Shown: positions 1 to 11,999 of the stretch, one piece after another
Layout: each line of letters opens with the position of its first letter
How positions within the stretch are numbered: position 1 is the stretch's first letter
Notes under the pieces: generated by a model
Seen by the model: only the letters and a program-made list of their open reading frames with translations
Told to the model about the DNA's origin: nothing
The model's database searches: none
Position numbers and translations under genes: made by a program
Origin: Smittium culicis
Taxonomy: Eukaryota; Kickxellomycota; Harpellomycetes; Harpellales; Legeriomycetaceae
NCBI GenBank assembly: GCA_001970855.1
Contig: LSSN01001734.1
Span: 1-21,229, forward strand
Length of the DNA: 21,229 nucleotides
Direction: 5' to 3'

Positions 1-1168
1 AAAAAAAAGACTTATTATTTTGCCTTTGATTGAAGTAACTAAGTATTTATCTAATCTAATAAATTTAGTTTTACCAATCAACCCAAAGTCTGAAAGCGAG
101 CAACACAAAATATTTTGTGCTAATCAGTAAAAATAATGTTTTGTAGGATATTTTTCAAAAGTAAAAGCTTGTTCACATCGCTAAAAAAAAAAAATAATAA
201 TAAAGATCTTTTCTTTGTTCGATTTAGTAAAAAAAAAAAAAAAAAAACTGCTGGCTTTATCCGACTTTTAAATATTTATATTCTACTTTATCAAAATTTA
301 CAAGAAATTTTAACAGTTAAAGTTAGCGAAAGTGACTTGGAAAAATTTTTTTTTATTATTATTATTATTTATAAAATTGTTGTAGTTTGAAAAACTTAAA
401 ATTTGCTGACTTACCGAAAAGTGTATTCTCGAAGAAATCTTGACATTCTGATTTTATGAGCTAAATGACAAGATAAAGTTGTATTATTTAAAATATACAA
501 TATATGTAGCATTTTATACACCACAAATATACTCAGTAGAAAAACTATTAATCAACTGTTATATAATATACTTTTTATGTTCTCAAATATTGAAATCTAT
601 AGCTAGTATAATTAAGGTAGAGCTAAATTTAGGAGCACGACTGTTTGAATTTTTAGTTTTGCATTTAATTAAATAAGGTTGGAACACTAATAAAAATCAG
701 TCTATTTTAGCATTAAACTCTTTAAAATATCAATAATAAAGAAATAACTTTTCTCACTTGTAGCAAAATTGCTAGCTAAATAATTTAATCATTTAATACG
801 AATGTACACGTTCATTAAAACGCATTGAAAGCTATGAAGTATACAGCTATTACTATCGTATAGCTAAATCTTTTTAAAGAATACCAAACCCACCGAAAGG
901 AAATAAATACATCGCGAAATTATAAAAAATTCAAAATTTTTGATCGATGGAAAAAGAATTCAATTTTTCAGCGATGCAAACTAGCTATTGTAGACGAAAA
1001 ATGTCCTAAATAAGATTTTTTTTTTTTTAGTGATTAATGTATGGCTTTTAGCTGATTGGTTAAGATTAAAATATTTAAAAGTATGGCCTTTATTAATTTA
1101 TTTTCCAAAGAAGACTAAGTTAATGAAGTTTAAGTATAAACTATTTAAAAAATTTTTTTATAATAAAG
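1..1168. other. AT-rich non-coding stretch with homopolymer runs
   Basis: I find no credible gene here. The only open frames (136-390 and 479-676) translate to Lys/Phe/Ile/Asn-rich low-complexity peptides made from poly-A, poly-T and ATT runs. There are A runs near 182-193 and 229-247, an ATT microsatellite near 353-370 and a T run near 1017-1029. The segment lies downstream of the 3' end of the minus-strand peptidase gene. Around 888-902 there is a short sequence resembling the right end of the MITE-like family described below, but the interior does not match, so I do not annotate a copy. Confidence 0.6.
1089..1102 (-). terminator. Candidate poly(A) signals of the M16 peptidase gene
   Basis: Two AATAAA hexamers read on the minus strand (1094-1089 and 1102-1097), about 67-80 nt past the stop codon of the peptidase gene. 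The position suits a eukaryotic polyadenylation signal. In DNA this AT-rich the hexamer is common by chance, so this is only a candidate. Confidence 0.3.
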
Positions 1169-4100
1169 TCAAAAGTCTGATAAATCAGATAAACTAAACT
1201 CCCACCCAAATTTATTTCCTTCAAAGATGATAGGTAGTTTTGGTGTACCTTCAATTGGGGGTGTCAATATAATATTTATTGACTGCTGGTCTTTATTAAT
1301 AAATTTCGTAAAGTATTTTTCAAAGACTCCTCTTAAACTTTCGTTTGTTACACTTTCTAAATTTCTTTGAATCCAACTATTCATCTCTTTGATATCCAAA
1401 AATCCACGTAGGTTAGCAAAAACACAGTTGCTAAGCAAACTGCTAGGTGAGGATATGCTTGAGTACTCACCATATAATATGTTTGATTTAGCTAGCGAAA
1501 TTTCAAAGTCGTTGATTGATTTCATCCAAAATTCTTTATTTTCCAATAGCTCTAATAACGTCTCGCCAATAGATATAAATGCCATTTTGATATCAGTGGC
1601 ATCACTACAAGTAATGTATATATTTTTCTTTAAAGGAGAAAATATTACATTGCAGTCATATGCGTACCCTTTACCCCTGACGACATTGTATAAAAGACCA
1701 TCTGTTCGAGAAAGAAGCTCGCTTAAAACTCTGAGCGAGATATCCTCAATTTCAACAATAGAGCCAGACTTGTTTAATCCCATAGAGTTAATGGTTTTTA
1801 GTTCATTACAATGCGTAATCATAATAGAATAAGATGAGCATAGGCTTGGGGATGGGATATGGACATTTTTTTTGGGATTGCTGTTTAGATTACTTGGAAA
1901 TCTTAATTTTATGGGAAATGGAAAAGGAATAATAGCCTGGTTTTTGGAATTAAGATTGTCTCGAAAATCTTCAAATCTTGTAACTATTTCGCAATTAAAT
2001 TCACTGTTAGAAAAGTCTGCAAAAGAGGGCTTCAAAAAAGACTTTCCGTCTATTTTTTCTCTTAGCTTTAGTGAGAAGAATTGCCAATTTTTAACTAACT
2101 TGGATATATAACCTTTGTGAGAGATATTAGACGATCTAGGAATTCCAATTTGAGTAAAATCTGATACCTTTTCAGATTTGGTTTCAAAGAATTTCATCAT
2201 ATGTAATTTTATTTGATCTAAAGAATCTAAGACTGTGTCCACCGACAAATCATCAATAAGTTTTGCATAATATTTATCCTCTAAATTTTCATTTTTTTCA
2301 TTTCTGTTTTCAAGGTTATTAGCAGTTTTATGTTTTTTATTCTCGTGATTTGATACTTCAGTGGTAGACAAACTATTTTGAGTTTTATCAAATGAGTGTT
2401 TGGTGTTAGATTTAGCAAGGTTGGAATCACTTTCTGGTTCAATTTCAGAATCGCTGCAGCAAGAATGATCACTAGAGTATTCTGAGTCTAGTTCTGAGTC
2501 AGATTCAGAGTCCGATGCGGAGTCATCAATAATATCTGGATTTTTTTTAATGTAATCTTCAAAGACTGAAATCACTTTTTTTAAAAGCTTTTCTTGAGTA
2601 AAAATGCTGACAGCCAAATCTATGGAGCTTCCAAAGTTCAAAACATTAAAATTTGCATCTGAATCAAACTGAGAATTGGAATCAGTATTGAGAGTCGATA
2701 ATTTTGTTGAGATGGAATTTATTAGATAGTCACCGTTTCTTTTACTTTCGTTTATTTGTGAGAGAAGATTTTTAGCTATGCTTAATACTCTTGTTATTGA
2801 GTTTTCCATAAATGCAATTGATTGAATTAGCCATCTTAATGAAAGATCAAATTTTTCAGGTTCAATTTTAGCATTAATACTAATAATTTCAGAAGGAGGG
2901 TAGCAAGAAAATCTATCAGAGCTATTAGCCAAAGATATATCATGTGACACAAATACATCAGCAAGAGAAGAAGTTATAACTTTATAATCAATTAGTCTTT
3001 CAGAAGTTTCAGAAGAAGTTTCAGGCTCAGAACCAAAGGGAGTGTTAGCAGGGATAAGCAAATTAGTGTTGAAAAACAAAGAAGTAAAAAGAGGCAAAAA
3101 AGGTTTGATTTGGTTATTCAATCCAGTCAAAGCAAAACAAAGCTTTAAATGAACAAAGCTAGTATCTGATTCCAAAACACTAATAAATTTAAATGGGAAT
3201 GATAAATCTTTCTTTGGCAGTTTGGAAGATACGTCCTTAGGTATTTCGGAGGATGAGGGGGTATAATTGAAGTCTAAAAAATATGTTTTTTGAGAGTATG
3301 GTAATATAGGTATAGAAGTAGTGGGAGGGACTTCAGGTAGTTTCGAAATCACATCCTGGGGGATGTTTATTTTATTATCATCTAAGGCACTTTTAATTTT
3401 AGAGGCTAGATTAGATTTTTCACTTTCTGTCATACCTGATACTAAAGCAGAGGAGCGAGCCAAAGACTGCTTGGTTATTTTTTCGCCTAAGTTTGTATCG
3501 GGATGTAGTTTTACCATTACGCAGTTAGAGTTAATAAGATAATCATTCATAAGGGCGACCCAATATTCTACAGGCTCGGATAGCAGGCTATTTAATTTTG
3601 TAAAGACTTTAGAATTTTTTTCAAAGTTTACAATTGATGTTTGAGGATTTTGATTGGTGGGAGAATAGAATTTGGATAACAAATTTGAAAGAAGAATGTT
3701 ATTAACTTCTTCTATGGGGTTTCTCTCGATTTGAAGTTTGAATTCTATAATAAATCTTTTAACGGTGTTATAAAGAGCGTTTGAATCGCCATTAAAAGTG
3801 GTTGATGATAAGTTTCTAAGACAAGTAATTAGCTCTGAATAATAAAATTTATCTTGGAATAATTTGTTGCTGGAATTCGATTTAGCGTTGTAAGGAACAC
3901 CGTTAAAGGTCATCACGATACAAGATGGCTCATAATCTCTAAGCTCAATATCCACATAGCTAGCTATAGGATCAACAAGTTCTACAAATTTCTGATTTAG
4001 AGGACTTGAAGACGTTTCGGTCAAATATTGAAAAAGTATAGTTAAAGCGAGTCTTGATTTGGTGTCTGTTAATCTAGGGCCGATCCATGCTAAAAAAAAT

Positions 4101-5220
4101 CGAAGTAATAAAACATATAATGCCGAAATAGAATGAGATTAAGGTTAAATATGAATAAGTTTCAAAAAAAAATACGAATAAATTAATAGACGAAAGTTAT
4201 TACGAATAAAAAATATAATAGGAATAGGTAATATTAAACAATTATTATATTTGAATAAATTTGGAAAATTGATTACCGAAGCCAATGATACCCAAGTCAG
4301 AGCTATCAGAAGGGAAGGGAACGTCAGAAATTTTGGGATTTTGGTCGTACTTTGGAATAAGAGGGCTTAATGGGCTACCAATATAACTAGTGATATTCTG
4401 AGGGAAAACATGAGGGTGAGAAGTAAAGGCGTTTAAAAGTCTAGATAGATCCATATTAAAAGCACCAGTTAATAAAACTGAGATTCTTTGAGGAGTATAA
4501 TACCGAGAATGATATTGAGAAATTTCAGAATTAGTAAGAGTAGCAATTTCAGAAGTTAGGCCGCCATAATTGTAATAATAAGGGTAATTATATCCGTATA
4601 GAGTTTTTATTAGCTCGTTGTTTAAGAGCTCAAAATCGGTATTTTCCACAGAAGACATTTCACTAAACACCACTCCGCTTTCCTTTCCAAACTGATCATA
4701 GTGATAGACTTCAGTAATAAATTGGCTTTCAGATAAAATAGGATTGAAAACTCCGTCTAAAAAGACAGGCAAAGTGTTTATTACTCCATCTTCTCCAGCA
4801 GATTCAAAGGTGTACATAGTATGATCAGGTGCAGTGTAAGCGTTAGTTCCATTCGATATACACTTATTAGCCAAAGCATCAAGGTAACCTCTATGCGGAA
4901 AATTCTTTGAACCGCAGAAAATAACTAAAAACAAATAAAAAATAAATATTGATTGAACATAAACATAGAAAATTAGAAAATGATGAGTTACGATGTTCTA
5001 GAGTGTGTGGGAGCCCTTTGTCGCTATAAGTAATGGTAGGAACAAATATATTAAGCTGGCATAAAGGGCCAGGTGTCTTGCAGACAACAATTCTGAGCCC
5101 AGAACGAATGTGTATCAAAGATATTGCTGGAAATGCATTGCTGTCAGGGCTAATTTCTATTTCGAATGGAGTGCTCTCTAAAATAAAATTATCAATATCG
5201 TAAATCCAGTTATTTGCCAT
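1169..5220 (-). CDS. M16C-family zinc metallopeptidase (PreP-like; YOL098C/SPAC3H1.02c-type), three exons
   Basis: Exons are 5220-4992, 4924-4277 and 4089-1169. The introns (67 and 187 nt) are GT...AG and both phase 1, giving 1265 aa. The M16 inverted zinc motif HxxEH is HTLEH at residues 72-76, and the first intron falls immediately after it. A conserved block follows (CGSKNFPHRGYLDALANKC, then GTNAYTAPDHTMYTFESAG). The likely third zinc ligand is Glu165 in GVVFSEM. Residues 288-335 resume M16 similarity across the second junction (GFAWIGPRLTD, then SSPLNQKFVE). A late RGKGYAY motif matches the C-terminal half of the family. Known relatives are about 1000-1050 aa; the extra length is mostly a Ser/Asp/Glu/Asn/Lys-rich insertion at about residues 810-900. 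I see no mitochondrial presequence (start MANNWIYD), so a cytosolic location is inferred. The zinc site looks intact, so activity is expected; the substrate is unknown. The ATG at 5220 is the only start preceding the conserved N-terminal domain in frame. Confidence 0.9.
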
Positions 5221-5470
5221 TTTTGAATATAGATGATGTATTATGATCAGAATGGAATAGATATAATGATAATTTTAATAATACTTTAACTATTAGAATA
5301 ATAAATAGTGAGAAATTATACACATAAATACGCAATTATTAACAAAAATAAATTTCATTTATAATTGTTTAGCATTAGTTTTAGTTGGACGCAATTCGCC
5401 AATAATATTATTAACAGATCAGCCAATTTCATAGCCTGTTAAATAGTTATCTACTGTACATTACAATTAT
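5221..5470. other. Upstream region of the M16 gene, non-coding
   Basis: AT-rich DNA between the peptidase start codon and the first MITE-like copy. On the minus strand no ATG occurs for about 90 nt above the start at 5220, which fits a 5' leader there. I see no distinct TATA box or other regulatory motif and no coding frame. Confidence 0.4.
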
Positions 5471-5658
5471 CCTTTTCTGGCGCCAGCACTCTTTAACCTA
5501 TTAAAAAAAATAATTGGATAATAAAATTCATATTAAATTTTTTATTGGACGCATTAATGTTTATAGCAAATAAGTTATGATCGCTCTACATTGAATTAAT
5601 AAATTTAATATGGTTGGATAATTATGGCAGTTCAAAAAAAGCCAACGACCCTGAAAGG
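5471..5658 (+). repeat. MITE-like repeat, copy A
   Basis: A 188-bp element that recurs at 5884-6066, 10174-10352 and, inverted, at 15066-15256. The left end begins CCTTTTCTGG and the right end finishes CCTGAAAGG, an imperfect terminal inverted repeat of about 9-10 bp. The conserved interior includes AATAATTGGAT near the left side and a subterminal inverted pair (GGTTGG at 5612-5617, GCCAAC at 5641-5646) that could form a hairpin. The stretch ATATGGTTGGATAATTATGG is almost identical to copy D read on its own strand. I see no coding capacity and no convincing target-site duplication at this copy. A non-autonomous DNA transposon is inferred. Confidence 0.6.
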
Positions 5659-5883
5659 AGAAAAAACAATAGGCTATTTAGCTATAAAATTACTGTTTAT
5701 TTAACCTAAAATTTTACTATCAGTTGTATAGAACTAGGCTTACCTGTAATCGTAAGTATTCTCAATATTAGAACTAACTCTTTCTCCAAAATACTAATCT
5801 TAAACATCACTATTTATCGAAAATAAGACATATTACCTTACTAGATATAAGTATGTATCCTAACAACTTTTTTAGATCTATTA

Positions 5884-6066
5884 GGAGCTATCGCTCTTAT
5901 AATTTTTAAAAAACATAATTGGGTAGGCCTTTAATAGATAAATTACTATTGGATGTAATTTTACAAACTAGCCAATAAAATAATGTTTATCAACATTAAT
6001 TATAATTTTGCCATTTGGTTGGTCAATTTTGGTAGCTATAAAAAAAACCAACCACCCCTGAAAGAG
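5884..6066 (+). repeat. MITE-like repeat, copy B
   Basis: A 183-bp relative of copy A in the same orientation, 225 bp further on. The right half is well preserved, with a perfect 7-bp subterminal inverted pair, GGTTGGT (6017-6023) and ACCAACC (6047-6053), followed by ACCCCTGAAAGAG. The interior shares the ATTGGATGTAAT block with ATTGGACGCATTAAT of copy A. The left end is degraded and only its GCTCTT..ATAATTGG part aligns, so the left border is approximate. TTA next to both borders could be a short target duplication, but this is weak. Confidence 0.55.
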
Positions 6067-8959
6067 TTAATCAAGCCAAAATATGTGAATTTTAACTAGT
6101 ATACGTAGAAAGCTATACCATAAGCTTAATTTCTAGAGCTCGCTGCTAAAAGTACAATAGTACACATAATCATTGGTAACAAAATTTAATAGCTTTTGGC
6201 ACTGCATAGATGAATCTATTTTTAATATCATCTAGTAAATGCCTGGAGTTATAATTAAGTAGCTACCAATTTATTCACATTTAATGGGCTGTATCTAATA
6301 TTTGAATTCAAATATTGTTATTCTTGAAATCCTTAGCTTGTATACTTCATGTGTATATATTAGACCAATATATGGTCTCGATACCTACTCAATTGATGCT
6401 GGCCTAGCATCGTGTTACCTTTTATTTGACTCTTGAGTGCGATTATACTCGAGTCTAAATCGACTTACTCAATGCAAACTTAATTATCCTCAATACGATA
6501 CAATTCAGATCAATAGAATATTGATAATTTAATAGTTAATTTTTTTTTTTTGTATATAAAATCATTTTCCAGTGAGCTCGAATGTAAGTAATATATTGTA
6601 AACACTTTAATTTCTATTCTGTATCTTTTGAAAATTTATTGAATGATTCCGAAAATGAATCACTCAATATTGAAAAAAAACCGGAATTTTTTTTTGATAA
6701 ATTTAAATAGAGTTAATTAAACTAATAAAATTATTAACGCTACTTACAGGGGTTTTCAAACTAATTTTTAAAAAAGTTTATATGATTGATGAAATCACCC
6801 TGGATAATTTTTAAAAAAATTAGAAACGCGATGGAAACTTTTTTCCCCAGGATTACACAAGTATAACCCAAAATAAATTCTAGTAGTTTCAACTCGAATC
6901 TTTGAATATTTTAATCGAGTTTCTAAAATAACCGATTCTAGTTGTAAATGATTCAAACGATTTTCATACATATAATTCTGGCGCTATAAAATATTTAATA
7001 ATTAACTATATAAGATTAAAATAAAAATTATTATATTTCCACCATAAAATAAATAAACTGATTTTATTCAAATAAAATGTATTTAATTTTATGTAGTCGT
7101 AAAACCAACTACTATATATATTTTATATTAAGAATTTAAGGGTGAGTAAAGCTACGTTTTCAATAACTTTAGAATTATGAAAAAAAAAAAGAATTAGCAA
7201 GATTTAAAAGCTTTCTTTTGTTTGGGTTTATCTAGAGTTTATAAATTCAATAAAAAGAAGGGGAAAAGCTATGCTACTAATAAAATATATTAATTGATAA
7301 TAGTTTCAAGCAATAAAAATATAGTGAATACGAGTTTTAAGTGCACTACTTTTTATACCAAAGAAACTTTAATTAGAGCATAATAATTATTTTATATTAA
7401 GCCATGGGACCTTTTATCAAAAACAGTTTTTTTATTTTTTATATTTTTTTATGTCCCGGCTCCAACTTCGTCGTTTAGTTATCTTTATATACCATATCTT
7501 AAATTTCATCACATACTTTTCCTTGATTTATTCAAAATTATATCTATAAAATTAAATTATTTAATTTTCTCTCCTTATAAATTAACTCAACTGTATGGTT
7601 ATTCGATCTTGTTATACTTTCGTTTTCTCTTTGAATTTACAGATTCTCTTTATAAAATGTAATTAAAGGTGAATTTCACATGTTTAAATTTGTTTTTTTC
7701 CCATTAATTTGATTTATGTTTGTATTTATAAATGTTATTTAAAAAATCTTAATTTTTTGGGAAGAAATAGTATTAAATGTAATTGGAATATTTGTAGTAA
7801 TGAGTTATATTTGACATTACTACATGTATTGTCTTTATGTGATTTTATAACAAAATGAGTTGGGCTAACATAAATATTATATTTAATTTATGCTAGTTAA
7901 TTTAGTTAAAAAGTAAAATAATCTGTTTACAATTTTTTTTTCATCTAATAAACATGTAGTAAAAAAATTTCTTTCTTTTTGATATAAAATCAATATAGGG
8001 CTTTAAAATTTAAAAAAAATTAATAAATATTCGAAGTATTTATTATTTTTAAGCTAAAAATCGTCTATTATTATAATATTTACGCTTATAAAGTTTTTTT
8101 TATTTTTTCCTAATTATGTTAGTGATAATTATCAGTTTGCATTTTTTGATAGTGTTATGTGTCATTATAAGAATAAATATATATTTAAAGAGATTAAAGA
8201 ATCAATTATATGAAGGTTAATGATAATAATTTATATAATAATAATAAATGGTGCTATAGAGATCGAGGTTAAGTAAATATGTATTAATTTCTAATGATTC
8301 GATAATATAGGTAATACTCTATATAAGATTCTAGAAAATTTATTAATTTTATAAAGTTTAAAATTCTAAAAAAATAAAAAAATAAATTATGAGGTTTTGA
8401 ATTAGTATTTGAACTTTTGGAAAATATATTTTGTCGATTGGAATAACTTAATTTAACTTTAGAAGACATATAGTGCACCAAAATCAAATTTGGCATATAC
8501 TTTTATGCCTCAAAAAACTTTTTTCTCGAGTCACGAATAATTTTTTAAGAAATTTTCTTTGAGAATTTTTACAATAGAATAAAGCTGTTAAAAATTTTCT
8601 AAGGCCTCTTATATTCATGAATTATATTGCTCTAAAATTTCAGTTATCTTGAAAAAAATTTTTATTTTTTTTAAATCAATCCAATGTAGAATTAGAGCGT
8701 ATATCTTAATTACTTGTAATGTTGTTATAATATTTTTTTATGTACCAGTTGTTTGTAAAGGTTGTTTAAATATCAAAATCTGAAAATTTTTGATTATCAA
8801 AGAAATGTCATTGCTATTTCAGGTTGCCAATAAAAATAACTTTTATTTATTTATTTATTTATATTCTTCTAAGAATAAAATACCTTATCGTGGTTTAAGG
8901 GCTTAAGTAGAGTATTTTTATTAATAAACCATACTAAAATTTCAATTGTAATTGAACTA
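6067..8959. other. AT-rich non-coding stretch
   Basis: Neither strand has a coding frame I can support. The longest, 8284-8496 on the minus strand, is a low-complexity 70-residue frame. Contents include the hairpin cluster at 6361-6455, a T run at 6539-6551, a TTTA microsatellite near 8842-8861 and many poly-A/T tracts. I looked for tRNA-like B boxes, 5S rRNA and U6-like sequence by eye and recognised none. Confidence 0.5.
6361..6455. other. Cluster of three short perfect inverted repeats
   Basis: Three stem-forming sequences lie within 95 bp of otherwise AT-rich DNA. AGACCA (6362-6367) pairs with TGGTCT (6373-6378). GATGCT (6395-6400) pairs with AGCATC (6406-6411) over a 5-nt loop. GACTC plus GAGT (6428-6432, 6435-6438) pairs with ACTC plus GAGTC (6447-6455), with a 2-nt bulge. 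The stems are richer in G+C than their surroundings. They could be a structured non-coding RNA, a decayed element or chance; I cannot assign a family. Confidence 0.3.
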
Positions 8960-9330
8960 TCCTTGGTCAGGGATATGAAGGCAACTATTAGCTATTTGAT
9001 AGACAAAGATTCCAGAGGAGAAGCATCTAGAAACTTGAGAAAATGATTCGTTTAGCACAGTCTGATAAAAATTCTGTAAACATGTCTAGCGTTCGACATC
9101 AATAGCATCTCATTGGATTAGAAGCTTATTGTAGAAGATTCAAGTCGATCATTTCAATGTTTTGGTAGGAGCCTATTTTTTATTAATCTTATTAGATTAG
9201 ACTCTTAGTAAAAGATAAATGATATCAGCGAATTCAATTTTGTCGGAATGAGCTTAATTCGATGACTTATAGTAATTCCAGTCATCCAGTTTACTTGAAG
9301 CAATGCCTGAATGAATCTTTAGGTTGGTAG
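8960..9330 (+). mobile_element. Decayed Tc1/mariner-like transposase fragment
   Basis: This patch is less AT-rich than its flanks and yields broken frames resembling a Tc1-type transposase. From 9043 one frame reads IRLAQSD, then SVRHQ-stop-HLIGLEAYCRR. That recalls the Tc1 pattern RLAKSD ... TVRRxLHxxGLxAxxxR. About 44 codons on, in another frame (9218 onwards), it reads NDISEFNFVG, recalling SDESKFNLFG, which holds the first catalytic Asp. The expected spacing in Tc1 proteins is about 50 residues. Upstream, 8976-9047 reads KATISYLIDKDSRGEASRNL, compatible with the N-terminal helix-turn-helix, but the usual linker is missing. Several stops and frame changes make it a dead copy. I see no terminal inverted repeats. 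The assignment rests on remembered motifs. Confidence 0.45.
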
Positions 9331-10173
9331 ACTAGTCAAATTTCCTTTTATGCACACAAAAGGTAAACAGGAAGAGGAATTTATTAGTATTAGAATATTA
9401 TTTTTTTTATGCCTTGCACCATCTATACTGCTTTTTAGTTTATTTTATCGAGCATAATCTTTAATTATTATCGTACATATGAAATTCCGAGAATTATAAA
9501 ATTGTTTATTATTATTATATTTTTTTATTTTAATATTTTTTTTCATAATTAGAAGCGACTGATAAATAAAAAAGGAGATATTAGATCAAGGGATAAGAAT
9601 CATTTGGATTTAACTCGATTTTATAATTCTGTCATATTATTTTAGTTATTCCTTTATAACTATAATTAAAATTTCGAACGATTTTTATTACTAATTATAT
9701 GTGATAAAAATTTTCCATAATGAAGAAATTTTATGAATAATTGTATGCTAATTTTAAAACTTAATTCCCTCGATAAAATTTAAAATAAAATTTTTAAAAC
9801 CTTGAATTAATATCTATCTCAATTTTTTCTTATTCAATATTTTCTATTCCTCGCGCTCCCAAAAATTTCGCTTATTTTTTTTATTTTAATTTCTTGGTTC
9901 TCTTACTTAATACTTTATCACGATATCATATTTCTTATTTTTTTTAGATATCAAATCAGTTTTTGAAGCCTAAAATCGTTTCAAAATCGACAAAAAAATC
10001 AATTTTTTAGCTTTGAGTTTTTTTATAGTAAATTTTACTTTATTTTTTTATCAAAACATTATGTTTTAGGATATTATTTTTTAATAAAATTTCAGTTATT
10101 ACTAATAAATCTACTTTTCAATCTGTTTTTGAATTAAAATTTTGAATTAATAAAAATATTTTTGAAATTTTTA
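9331..10173. other. AT-rich non-coding stretch
   Basis: I see only T- and A-rich tracts and no open frame of note on either strand. The part just after the transposase-like relic (to about 9420) may be further decayed element sequence, but I cannot recognise it. Confidence 0.45.
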
Positions 10174-10352
10174 ACCTTTCCAGAACCAACACTCATAAAA
10201 TTAATAATAAATAATAATTGGACGGATATAATAAAAAATATTAGCTATTAGTTGTATTTTTATCAATATCCAATAATATATTATTATATATTAGTTTTTA
10301 GTTAGTTTGGATAGTTTTGAAAATTCAAAAATAGCCAACTGCCCCTGATCGG
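10174..10352 (+). repeat. MITE-like repeat, copy C
   Basis: A 179-bp element beginning CCTTTCCAGAACCAACACTC and ending GCCAACTGCCCCTGATCGG. The left end is the best match to the inferred family start: copy A has CCTTTTCTGGCGCCAGCACT. The internal ATAATTGGAC block is shared. The right-hand hairpin arms are weaker (GTTTGG near 10305-10310, GCCAAC near 10333-10338). TTTAA directly abuts the left border (TTTTTAA|CCTTTCC) and the right border (CGG|TTTAA), a possible 5-bp target duplication. Confidence 0.55.
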
Positions 10353-11306
10353 TTTAAATAAAAAAGATAAAATATAATTAATCCAATAAAAAAACATTTA
10401 AATTATTTCTCTTGGTAATTAAATGATTAGAATCCTCAAAATATTCTACTAATACCCAATGTAATCTTCTCTCGAGTCAAAATCAATAAATTGATTAATT
10501 TTATTAAAATGATGGGTTTATTTTTAGTTTTTGCATACTTTAAATAATCTTTGGATTTAGATAATCAATTTTCTTATGGATTTCGTTTTACTTAAAGCTT
10601 CTTTATATATTTATAATATTTAAAGATGTTACCCGTTGTAATCTGATTTGGAAATTAATTCGTATAAAATATAAAAGTGTTAGATACAAATGATTTGTCT
10701 TGTATAAAAAATATATAAATCCAATTTTATTTACTGTGCAATATCTTGAGTATAAGCTGATTTTATTTACCTGAATACTAAATCAGGCGATGTCACTTTT
10801 CTAAATCATCAATATAAAAACTAAATTCATACCGATAACCTATTTCATCAATAAAAAAAATTTTTTTACAAATATAATTCTATAACTCAGAATTTTTTTT
10901 TTTGCATTTTCTTTGTAAAACATAATATATTATTCATCGTTTTGTCTCTAGAATTTTTTTAATTCTTTTTTTAATTTAAAAAAAATATTGAAACATATTT
11001 GAATCATAAATTTTTAAAATTCTATAAAAATCCTTATATCTTTTATTTAATCTCATTTGTCAATAAATGCAATAATTTTAAAGGAAATTTAAAATAAAAA
11101 TATCATTATTTTGATACCAAATTTATTTAGAATCTCAATTTGGAATTCAATAAATTGTATACTCAATCATGGTATAATTTTTTATTTTAATTAATTCAAC
11201 TTTTAAATTTAGGGTCTTTAGTAATAATTTAGCCAATTTTAATCTTTTTTAACTATCAATAATTATATTTCTATATCCATTGCTAGGATTTATATGAACT
11301 ATTTAA

Positions 11307-11309
<3 letters not shown>

Positions 11310-11337
<28 letters not shown>
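11310..11337. repeat. AAT trinucleotide microsatellite
   Basis: Roughly nine uninterrupted AAT units in non-coding DNA. It is a simple repeat, useful only as a polymorphic marker. Confidence 0.85.
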
Positions 11338-11340
<3 letters not shown>

Positions 11341-11999
11341 TATATGTATGCCACACAAATTTGAAAATGAATGACAGATATAATTTTCCAGCTATATGTG
11401 ACCTCAGAGATATAACCGGGAGATTATATCGGGGAGTGGAACTTTTTTATTTATTTTTGCATTTTTTTAGATGTAATATGAACTAATAACATCAAATAGA
11501 ATAAAATTTTCTACCAGTATAAACATAAAATTATCATTATAAAATATAGGTCCATTAAATAAGCTCTCTATTCTATTTACAAAAGCTTGTTATAAAATGG
11601 TATATAGTTTATGAAGTTAATTATATTTTGCCAATAAATTTTCTTTTTAATAAGCATATTTTTATTAGTTGATCTACATTTATTTCTCAGCTTAGATTTC
11701 AAAAGTCGGGTTTTCCACATATTTTTTAGATATCCCGATTTTTTTTTCTTTTCATAATGACATCATTAAACAGAAATTATATTAGTAAAAAAATTATATA
11801 AAGAATTTCTTTCTGCCAAAAATTTTCTGCCGATCTAGCAGCTATTAAGCATTAATATAATGTCTCAAAGTCAAAAATTCTTTTAATTATTTTTTTTATT
11901 GACGGAATTTTATAGGTACAGCAAAAATATTAGAAAGAATTCAATTAAATAATTTAAAATAGTGTATTGTTAGACCAAGACATAAAAACTAATAAAATA

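Noticed and set aside
136..676. Two small plus-strand open frames (84 and 65 codons)
   Set aside because: Translations are poly-Lys/Phe/Ile low-complexity products of homopolymer and AT runs, with no family resemblance.
888..902. Fifth MITE-like copy near the left edge
   Set aside because: Only about 15 bp resemble the family's right end; the preceding 180 bp do not align.
1389..2111. Plus-strand frames of 147 and 79 codons
   Set aside because: They are antisense to a well-supported exon of the M16 peptidase and show no independent protein signature.
8284..8496. Minus-strand 70-codon frame
   Set aside because: Asn/Ser/Tyr/Phe-rich sequence typical of random AT-rich DNA; no motif or neighbour supports it.
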